DNA of 12,936 nucleotides, from positions 21,399 to 34,334 of the forward strand of contig DAOLNV010000064.1 in the NCBI GenBank assembly GCA_035416745.1, read 5' to 3'. The notes beneath the pieces are model-generated. The model was not told the DNA's origin. It did no database searches and saw only the letters and a program-made list of their open reading frames with translations. The DNA comes from Candidatus Hydrogenedentota bacterium. GTDB taxonomy: Bacteria; Hydrogenedentota; Hydrogenedentia; Hydrogenedentales; SLHB01. Shown piece by piece: positions 1-5,379 of this stretch. The translations under genes were made by a program, and so were the position numbers. Within the stretch, counting starts at the first letter, position 1. Every line of letters begins with the position of its first letter.

Positions 1-37
1 GCCGGAGAATCCGTTCCGCCACGCCTTCGGCCTGGGC

Positions 38-64
38 CGGCATGTTTCCGCGCCGCTGGCGCTG
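38..64 (-). repeat. Single inverted copy of the palindromic repeat family seen at the right end
   Basis: Read on the minus strand, this stretch starts CAGCGCC, then AGC, then GGCGCGG, then AAACATGCC. The right-end repeat reads CAGCGCC, AAA, GGCGCGG, AACATACC. The two agree except for the three-base loop, one extra A and one substitution. The core (50-62) can fold as GCGCC / GGCGC around a three-base loop. The copy lies in opposite orientation to the array at 12756-12936, about 12.7 kb away. This looks like a REP-like dispersed intergenic element rather than coding sequence. Confidence 0.65.
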
Positions 65-200
65 AAACACAAGACGGCGGCGCCGCTCTCATCTCAGCTG
101 CTCAATGTGTTGAAATCCAGCCCAGTACCCGGAATGCCAAAGGGTATAGGTTACTTTGCTTCACATTATCCGAGGATTGGACGCGATTAGATGAAGGGTC

Positions 201-229
201 TAGATCTGCAATGTCTTTACTGGTAAAAT
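201..229 (+). promoter_or_regulatory. Possible sigma-70-type promoter for the HDOD gene
   Basis: An extended -10 element, TGGTAAAAT (TAAAAT at 224-229, five of six matches to TATAAT with an upstream TG), sits 17 bases after a weak -35 (TAGATC, 201-206). Transcription would begin near 236. That is downstream of the GTG at 233 and supports the downstream start codon at 323, giving a leader of about 87 bases. The -35 match is poor, so confidence is limited. Confidence 0.35.
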
Positions 230-310
230 ACCGTGCGTAAGGGGGTCATGAGCTCTGAGCGCACGCGGACGCGGTCGGCATTTCTCGCTCGAAGGGCTGG
301 AGCGGGAAGC

Positions 311-319
311 GGGAGGGAG
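311..319 (+). promoter_or_regulatory. Ribosome binding site that fixes the HDOD start at 323
   Basis: The purine-rich run GGGAGGGAG contains GGAGG (312-316) six bases before the ATG at 323. The in-frame GTG at 233 and ATG at 248 have no comparable Shine-Dalgarno sequence, so the ATG at 323 is the chosen start. Confidence 0.75.
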
Positions 320-322
320 ACA

Positions 323-1357
323 ATGAATACGTGTGCGTATTGTGAAGGTCCGGCCGATATACGGCGGGGCATGGGCGTAGATGCTGAGGTCTACTTGTAC
401 GCCTGTCCGCTGTGTCTGAACGTGTCTCTGTTGCGCAGCCAGCCCAAGGGGCTGTTGTCCGAGCGCCTGGAAACGGAGCCCGATATCCGGGAGATACTTC
501 CCGCCGGCTCGATACCGTCAGAGATCCTTAACCGGCTGCGGAAAGCCGCCGACGATCTGCCTCTCCTGCCCGACGTGTGCCAGCGCGTCGTTTCGCTCGC
601 GCACGATCCGTTATCGACGATGACAGACATCGCCGAGGCGATCAACCAGGACCCGGTCATTGCCACCAAGTTGTTGCGATTGGCCAATAGCGTGGCGTTT
701 GGGGGGCTCCATGAAGTAACGAGCCTTGACCAGGCATGCGCGCGGTTGGGGGTGAGGGAGATTGTGCGGACGGTTCAGGCCATCGCGTACAGCGGGCTTT
801 ACCGGGCCGCCAAGCCGTCTCAGCGCGAAACACTGCAAGCTCTATGGCGTCATACAGTCGCCGCGTCGCAAGCAGCGTACGAAATCGCCCGTCAAAAGTG
901 CCCGGAAGAAGCCGATGAAATGTTTCTGGCGGGCTTGCTTCACGACCTGGGAGCGGTCGTATTGATTAACATCATCGCGCGGAGCCCGGTTACGCTTTCC
1001 AGCCGCCTGCGAGAGGAGCCCGCAATCGCTCATGAGTTCGAAGTGAAGTACCATGCGTTGGCTGGCATTCACGTCGTTCTGGAACGGAACTTGCCGAACA
1101 CCTTCGCGTTCACCACCTACTTTCACCCCCGTCCGCAGCACGTGCCTGTCCCGCAATGGCGCACGCCGGTGCTGATCGTGCGCATGGCGGAACGCGTTGC
1201 CGAGGCGTGCGGCTATGCATTCGACGGCGGCGACGAGCCCTTGAGGGCGGACGATCCCGAGGCTGCGGAGCTTGGACTGTCGTCCGAAGAGCTCGAGCGC
1301 GTGCAAACACGCGTCCACGAAGCGGTGGAGACGCTGCTCGATATCGTGGCCGCGTAG
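323..1357 (+). CDS. HDOD domain protein with N-terminal zinc-ribbon-like motif
   Basis: The product is 344 residues from the ATG at 323. Two CxxC pairs (C4/C7 and C28/C31) at the N-terminus look like a small zinc ribbon. Residues about 77-275 match the HDOD domain, an HD-related fold common in bacterial signalling proteins, with the typical start LPLLPDVCQRVV, the segment INQDPVIATKLLRLANS, and H177 plus H207-D208 (AGLLHDLG). Many HDOD proteins lack phosphohydrolase activity and act as regulatory adaptors in c-di-GMP, motility or stress pathways. No catalytic output domain is fused here, so the target is unknown. There is no signal peptide, so it is probably cytoplasmic. An upstream in-frame GTG at 233 would add 30 residues of low-complexity basic sequence and is rejected on the ribosome binding site. 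The gene converges on the sulfatase gene with 29 bases between stops; no clear terminator hairpin with a T-run is visible in that gap. Confidence 0.88.
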   Translation: MNTCAYCEGPADIRRGMGVDAEVYLYACPLCLNVSLLRSQPKGLLSERLETEPDIREILPAGSIPSEILNRLRKAADDLPLLPDVCQRVVSLAHDPLSTMTDIAEAINQDPVIATKLLRLANSVAFGGLHEVTSLDQACARLGVREIVRTVQAIAYSGLYRAAKPSQRETLQALWRHTVAASQAAYEIARQKCPEEADEMFLAGLLHDLGAVVLINIIARSPVTLSSRLREEPAIAHEFEVKYHALAGIHVVLERNLPNTFAFTTYFHPRPQHVPVPQWRTPVLIVRMAERVAEACGYAFDGGDEPLRADDPEAAELGLSSEELERVQTRVHEAVETLLDIVAA

Positions 1358-1386
1358 CTCGCGCGTTTCGGGAAGAACGGGGCTTT

Positions 1387-3144
1387 TTATTCCAGAAAAC
1401 GGGCGCTTACGTCTCCCAGGGTGTCGTTATCGACATAGACCGCTGCCGGTTTACCGGGTTCCTCTATCCAAACGCGCAGGAGCCCTTCGCCCTCGGGAAG
1501 GGCGCATACCGCCGAGTTTCCCCCCGCCGCAAGCACGCTGATCATTTCGTTGTCTTGAATGGCTACGTGCATGGTGCCCGGGGCGGTCGACTCGCCGCGC
1601 TCGAAGGTGACCTCGTATAACCCGCCGCGTTCGACGCACACGGGCCATCCACGGGGTCTCTTGCCGGTGTTCGCCTGGTCCTGGTAGCGGCACAGGTGAA
1701 CCGGGTTCTCGTGAGGCGAACCCAGGTGAATCCGGCCTGGGGCGAACCCGCGCGACGCTTTCACATCGTCATACCACGCGTCGTACGCGGATCTGAGGGC
1801 TGATGCGATTTCCGGGTGCGCGCCCGCCACGTTGTCTTGTTCGCCAGGGTCTTCCTCGAGGTCGTACAGCTCGAAGACGGAGGCCTTGCCGGCATCAAGA
1901 CTTTCCTGACCGAAGGTGCCTGGGTTACACACCAGCTTGTAGCGGTTCGTAACCACGGCGGCGTTGTGGTAGCGCTCGGGAGAGAGCCCCCGGTGGCACT
2001 GGAGAAACAGACGCCTGTCTGACGGCGCCTTTTCCTGGCCGCGCAGCAGAGCCAGAAGGCTTACACCGTCCAGGACCGTCTCCGCGGGGGGGGCGGTTTT
2101 GCAGGCTTCGAGGATGGTCGGCGTCAAATCGATGTGGGCGGCTATCGAATCCAGTCTGCGTTTGCCCTTGAGGAACGATGGCCATTGCATGAAACAGGGG
2201 ACGCGAATCCCGCCTTCGTACACACAGGATTTCAGTCCGCGGAGATTCGCCGTGTACCGTTCCTGCTGAGGGCCGTTGTCGCCGAAGAAGATCACCAGGG
2301 TGTTGTCGCGCAGGCCTTCGCGGTCCAACCAGCCCAGCAACCGGCCCACGTTTTCATCGATGTTGGTGATCATGCCATAGACATGGGCGGTGGCGTCGTC
2401 CAATCCCGCGGCCGCATACGGTTCAACATATTCGCGGGCAACCTCGAGGGGCACATGCGGCGCATTGGTGGCTATGTAGGCGAAAAAAGGCCGGGCGCGG
2501 TTGGCGGCGATGAATTCGCGGGCCGCTTCGAAGAAGATGTCGGTGCAGTAACCCTGTGCCTGGACGGGCGCCGCCCCGCGCCAGAGCTTGGGGTTCAGAT
2601 AGCTGTTTGGCTTGTCCGGGGGCTGTCCGATGCCGCCGGACTTGTGCCACAGGCACGTGTCGAAACCCTGGTCCTGAGGACGCATGGGATAGTTGTCGCC
2701 CAGGTGCCATTTGCCGAACAGGCCCGTGGCGTATCCCGCGGAACGGAGCATTTCGGCAAGGGTGATTTCGTCGCCGTGCATCTTGGCTGCGCCCCATGCC
2801 GTGTGGATGACGCCCGTACGGTAATAGTGGCGGCCCGTAATGAAACCGGCCCGCGTGGGCGCACACACCGGGCAGCAATAGAAGCGGGAGAGGTCGATGC
2901 CCTCATCCGCGAAACGATCCAGATGCGGCGTGCGGATTTGGGCATTGCCGTGAACGCCCACGTCGCCGTAACCCTGATCGTCGGTCAGAATGACGATGAC
3001 GTTCGGGCGCTCCCACGGTGCGTGTCTGGGCGCCGGCGCCCCGGGTGCAGAAATCTCCTCGGGCTTGTGCGCACAGTTCGCGGCCAAGACCCCGGCCCCG
3101 AGGCCAAGCCCTTTCAGGAACGTCCGTCGTGTAGGTCTGGACAT
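1387..3144 (-). CDS. Tat-exported sulfatase (arylsulfatase A-like, formylglycine type)
   Basis: This 585-residue enzyme should hydrolyse sulfate esters, probably on a sulfated carbohydrate, outside the cytoplasm. The N-terminus carries a twin-arginine signal (RRTFLKG, residues 6-12) and a hydrophobic stretch ending LAANC, a possible but imperfect lipobox at C24. Catalytic features in order: the metal-binding LTDDQGYGD (D55, D56), the maturation motif CAPTRAGFITGR with C94 as the residue oxidised to formylglycine, GKWHLG (K145, H147), NAPHVPL (H230), FFGDNG (D289, N290) and K305. The form CxPTR rather than CxPSR is common in environmental sulfatases. After about residue 470 a C-terminal segment looks like a beta-rich accessory domain. 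Maturation needs a formylglycine-generating enzyme, and none is encoded here. The ribosome binding site AGAGGG sits 5 bases before the ATG. The deacetylase-like gene is 109 bases upstream on the same strand, so co-transcription is plausible. Substrate specificity cannot be read from sequence. Confidence 0.93.
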   Translation of the reverse strand: MSRPTRRTFLKGLGLGAGVLAANCAHKPEEISAPGAPAPRHAPWERPNVIVILTDDQGYGDVGVHGNAQIRTPHLDRFADEGIDLSRFYCCPVCAPTRAGFITGRHYYRTGVIHTAWGAAKMHGDEITLAEMLRSAGYATGLFGKWHLGDNYPMRPQDQGFDTCLWHKSGGIGQPPDKPNSYLNPKLWRGAAPVQAQGYCTDIFFEAAREFIAANRARPFFAYIATNAPHVPLEVAREYVEPYAAAGLDDATAHVYGMITNIDENVGRLLGWLDREGLRDNTLVIFFGDNGPQQERYTANLRGLKSCVYEGGIRVPCFMQWPSFLKGKRRLDSIAAHIDLTPTILEACKTAPPAETVLDGVSLLALLRGQEKAPSDRRLFLQCHRGLSPERYHNAAVVTNRYKLVCNPGTFGQESLDAGKASVFELYDLEEDPGEQDNVAGAHPEIASALRSAYDAWYDDVKASRGFAPGRIHLGSPHENPVHLCRYQDQANTGKRPRGWPVCVERGGLYEVTFERGESTAPGTMHVAIQDNEMISVLAAGGNSAVCALPEGEGLLRVWIEEPGKPAAVYVDNDTLGDVSARFLE

Positions 3145-3173
3145 GTCGGCCCTCTATGTGTGCATCCTGCCGC

Positions 3174-3218
3174 GGCGCGGTTTCCGCCCGCTGTGGCGCG
3201 GTTTCCCGACCGCGCCAC
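3174..3218. repeat. Direct repeat plus strong hairpin between deacetylase-like and sulfatase genes
   Basis: GGCGCGGTTTCC occurs twice, at 3174-3185 and 3195-3206, a 21-base spacing. The second copy is half of a perfect ten-base-pair hairpin: GTGGCGCGGT (3193-3202) pairs with ACCGCGCCAC (3209-3218) around a six-base loop. No T-run follows on either strand, so it is not a standard intrinsic terminator. It could still stop or slow transcription after the deacetylase-like gene, or protect mRNA ends. The arrangement also resembles a short dispersed palindromic element. Confidence 0.6.
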
Positions 3219-3253
3219 TCTTGCGGCCGCAGGTCTTCACTCAAAGAACTGCG

Positions 3254-4261
3254 TCAGCCGTTGCCTCCCGCAGGGTTGGCTGTGGCCGCGCCCACTTTGG
3301 CGCGGCGTTCGCTCAATTCGCGCCAGCTGGTCAGGACGATACCCTCTTCCTCGATGGTCTTCTTGACGTCCTCATCGAGCATTATCTCGAGGTCTGCCAG
3401 GCGGGTATCGCCGGACACCGAGATGAACTCAAACGTTTCGCTGGGCTTCGTGCAGTGGACGATGATCTGCGTTACGCCGGGCTGAAGGTTGCGCAGCAGC
3501 TCGATGGTATTCGCCTTTTTCTCTTCGAAGGTCCTCCACCCATAGGTAGCGCCGTAGAGGTCGTCAATCACCGGTAGACCCGAATCCCATACGGATTTCG
3601 CGACCTCGCGAATCGCTGGGAACTGGTCGGCGAGATCGGCGTAATCCTGCTGGGCCAGCGTGCAATGGCCGCCGGGGATCATGACGGGAATGTGCATTTC
3701 TTTGCCGACCTTCACGTACGCGGCGAAATACTCCATGGTGGCGTAGACCGTGCCCATGTGGGTGTCGAGATGCGTAATGGGCAGCCCCATGGTCTTTGCG
3801 CGGTCGATCTGCGCGCGAATCTCCGCCTCGATCTCCTTGGCGGTGGCATGCTTGACGACAAGCTCGACGTTATCCCACAGGCAACCCTGCTGGTCCGCCA
3901 GGCCGGGCACAATATACTTGCCAGCCAACGGTCCCCAGCGGTAATTCTCCCACTCCGACGTGAGCGTGAGATGTAAACCGTTGTCGACATCGGGATGCTC
4001 GGCGCAGTACTTTGCGAATTCCGGCACCCAGGGGCAGGGCATCATCGTGCTCGTGGACGTGAGAACGCCTTTTTCGAATGCTTCGATGACGCCCATGTTC
4101 GAGTCGTGCGACATGCCCGCGTCGTCGGCATGGAAAATGAGCGCCTTGGCGCCTTTTTCCCATCCCAGCATTTCGGCGTAGGTGGGCTGGGCTTCGTCGG
4201 CGGCCCAGGCGGCGCCCAGCAGGCAACACGTGAATAGGGTCACAATGATGATCGATCTCAT
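3254..4261 (-). CDS. Secreted YdjC/ChbG-family carbohydrate deacetylase-like protein
   Basis: The 335-residue product starts with a Sec signal peptide (about residues 1-20, cleaved near AAWAA). The body matches the YdjC/ChbG/HpnK fold, metal-dependent enzymes that remove acetyl groups from small acetylated sugars such as chitooligosaccharides. Visible features are LIFHADDAGMSHDSN with D46-D47, the NGLHLTLTSEW segment with H97, and THLDTHMG with H164 and H168. These correspond to the expected Asp/His/His metal site. Known members such as ChbG are cytoplasmic, so a signal peptide suggests action on exported or captured material. Chemistry is inferred from family and the substrate is unknown. 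AAGGAG lies ten bases before the ATG. The gene lies 72 bases after the stop of the upstream 193-residue protein gene and 109 bases before the sulfatase gene, in line with a shared role in stripping substituents from polysaccharide. Confidence 0.85.
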   Translation of the reverse strand: MRSIIIVTLFTCCLLGAAWAADEAQPTYAEMLGWEKGAKALIFHADDAGMSHDSNMGVIEAFEKGVLTSTSTMMPCPWVPEFAKYCAEHPDVDNGLHLTLTSEWENYRWGPLAGKYIVPGLADQQGCLWDNVELVVKHATAKEIEAEIRAQIDRAKTMGLPITHLDTHMGTVYATMEYFAAYVKVGKEMHIPVMIPGGHCTLAQQDYADLADQFPAIREVAKSVWDSGLPVIDDLYGATYGWRTFEEKKANTIELLRNLQPGVTQIIVHCTKPSETFEFISVSGDTRLADLEIMLDEDVKKTIEEEGIVLTSWRELSERRAKVGAATANPAGGNG

Positions 4262-4333
4262 GGTCTCGGTGCTCCTTGGTTATTGGTTCCGAACGGGCGC
4301 TCATCATACGAACGCTCCGGTCACTTCCTTGGC

Positions 4334-4915
4334 TCATTCGGACGGTTTCCGGCCGCTCGCGGCCGTGAACGCCTCGAGCACGGCGGCCTTCATCCTGGCC
4401 CCTGCCTTTTGTCCCGATACGGCGTCCAGGACCACGATGTCGATGGCGCCGGGCATGCGTTCATAATAGTACGTCCAAAAGGGGCAGTAAAAGAGTTGAC
4501 AATCCTGCGTCTCGAGAGGCGTGGGCCTGTCGCGGTGCCCGCGGCGCCGCAGCAACGACAGGGTGAGCTGGACGCGCCCCTTCGCTTCCGCCTCCTTGGG
4601 GCTCATCAAAGGGGGAAACAGGGCCTCGGGCGGGTCGCCTTCGTCCAATTCTCCCGCGAGCTTGACGAGCATGAACACGCCGGCATATGCGTCGATGGAC
4701 ATCTGCAGCCGGCCTTCGCTGCCGTCCGGCGCCTTGGCCCGGATCGTGAAGAGGTAATGGGGCATCCAGATCAGTTCGAGACGGGGAAGAACGCCCTGCG
4801 CGAGGCGCCTTCGGGGAAACAGGGGGCGAAGGAGCCGCCCCACCGCGCCGAACCTCCGTTTGCGAAACCAGCGCTCGGCCTGGGTTTCTGAAACGCGCGG
4901 GGGCACGACGTACAC
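4334..4915 (-). CDS. Conserved-looking protein of unknown function with a duplicated P-aromatic...DAxxG motif
   Basis: I do not recognise a characterised family. The 193-residue product begins with a basic, arginine-rich N-terminus (residues 15-37) and no signal peptide. Two segments share a pattern: LIWMPHYLFTI followed by MSIDAYAG (about 48-79), and LFYCPFWTYYY followed by VVLDAVSG (about 141-168). Each has an aromatic-proline-aromatic strand, then a hydrophobic strand ending in Asp-Ala-x-x-Gly, suggesting an internal duplication of a beta-hairpin-like unit. The start is uncertain: GTG at 4915 is the first available start after an upstream stop (no ATG occurs in that interval) and has only a weak AGGCAA before it, so the true start could be internal. 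Codon use is like that of its neighbours. Its position between the GH-like and deacetylase-like genes does not reveal its role. Confidence 0.65.
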   Translation of the reverse strand: MYVVPPRVSETQAERWFRKRRFGAVGRLLRPLFPRRRLAQGVLPRLELIWMPHYLFTIRAKAPDGSEGRLQMSIDAYAGVFMLVKLAGELDEGDPPEALFPPLMSPKEAEAKGRVQLTLSLLRRRGHRDRPTPLETQDCQLFYCPFWTYYYERMPGAIDIVVLDAVSGQKAGARMKAAVLEAFTAASGRKPSE

Positions 4916-4919
4916 TTGC

Positions 4920-5208
4920 CTACTTGCCTTTGTTGTTCGAGTGACGGAGGCCGAGGCGCCCCATGGGGGTTACGGGGTTCTCGCCAGGCACGGTAACCGT
5001 GATGGAGGTGAAAGTCTTGAGAAGGCCGCCGGAAAGCGTACCGCGTGGGGCGTGTTCTTCATACAAGGTCATCTTGCGCAGCGTGCTCGTGGGTCCCGAT
5101 TGAGTACCGTCTCTTCTCCGTTTCACAGCCGGTGTGCGGCAGCAAGGCCTTCGGGATGGCCGCGCACGCCGCCAGAAATACCGAAATGAGTATGGCAAAT
5201 GCGCGCAG
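4920..5208 (-). pseudogene. Possible small lipoprotein gene, broken or with CTG start
   Basis: In one minus-strand frame, 5208-5059 encodes 49 residues starting LRAFAILISVFLAACAA, a convincing lipoprotein signal with lipobox LAAC. A stop (TGA, 5217-5215) lies just upstream in the same frame and the only start-like codon is CTG at 5208. After about 5110 this frame loses protein character. A neighbouring frame then continues to a stop at 4920 with text such as TLRKMTLYEEHAPRG and FTSITVTVPG. Together the two frames read like one lipoprotein of about 95 residues disrupted by a frameshift and by a lost start codon. Alternatives are an intact 49-residue lipoprotein using CTG, or the 110-residue frame from an ATG at 5252, whose N-terminus is unconvincing. 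The rest of the 464-base gap between its flanking genes (5209-5379) holds only repeats and small hairpins. Confidence 0.35.
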
Positions 5209-5263
5209 ACGGCGTCAACCTGCCCACAGTCGATGGCATGGCGGTCGTTCAAAAAAGTTCAGC

Positions 5264-5308
5264 GTGAGTCTCGAGATGTTTCATAAGACTCATACGACCG
5301 ATAGGACC
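5264..5308 (-). repeat. Short degenerate 9-bp tandem repeat
   Basis: On the minus strand, three consecutive nine-base units, GGTCCTATC, GGTCGTATG and AGTCTTATG, are followed by two strongly degraded units. The clear part lies at 5282-5308. The period of nine keeps a reading frame, giving Ser/Arg-Tyr-type repeats if translated, but no start or gene context supports translation. It sits in the gap downstream of the GH-like gene. From memory, similar nine-base arrays occur in intergenic regions of planctomycete-like genomes; this could not be checked here. Confidence 0.5.
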
Positions 5309-5312
5309 CGGC

Positions 5313-5365
5313 GCGGCCGTTGGCCGCAACGAAACCCACGGCGCCGACGCGTGGGGCGCTCCCAC
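5313..5365 (-). terminator. Weak hairpins downstream of the GH-like gene
   Basis: Two short hairpins follow the stop at 5380 on the minus strand: GTGGG / CCCAC (5351-5355 with 5361-5365, five-base loop) and GCGGCC / GGCCGC (5313-5318 with 5322-5327, three-base loop). No T-run follows either. They could end transcription of the transporter and GH-like unit, but in GC-rich DNA such stems also arise by chance. Confidence 0.25.
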
Positions 5366-5379
5366 CTGCTCGCGGCGCG

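Larger units (their letters stand above)
1..322. other. Upstream region without a confident gene
   Basis: No convincing gene lies here. Frame 1 is open to a stop at 238-240 and frame 2 to a stop at 188-190, but neither reads like the end of a recognisable protein, and the left part overlaps a palindromic repeat (38-64). From about 120 onward the sequence is clearly more AT-rich than the rest, as expected of a promoter region for the HDOD gene that follows. The tail of an upstream gene cannot be fully excluded because the window edge cuts the region. Confidence 0.5.

Noticed and set aside
2..190. Open frame that could be the 3' end of an upstream gene
   Set aside because: It overlaps the palindromic repeat copy and the AT-rich leader, and its translation matches nothing I recognise.
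233..322. N-terminal extension of the HDOD protein from GTG at 233
   Set aside because: It has no Shine-Dalgarno, starts before the predicted transcription start, and adds a low-complexity basic segment; the ATG at 323 has a strong ribosome binding site.
2086..2093. Run of eight G inside the sulfatase gene as a phase-variation switch
   Set aside because: The run encodes ordinary Ala-Pro-Pro-Ala and the frame is intact; a single short run is weak evidence for slippage control.
2134..3366. Plus-strand open frame of 410 codons
   Set aside because: It is antisense to the sulfatase gene, has no recognisable domain, and is explained by the lack of stop codons in GC-rich codon patterns.
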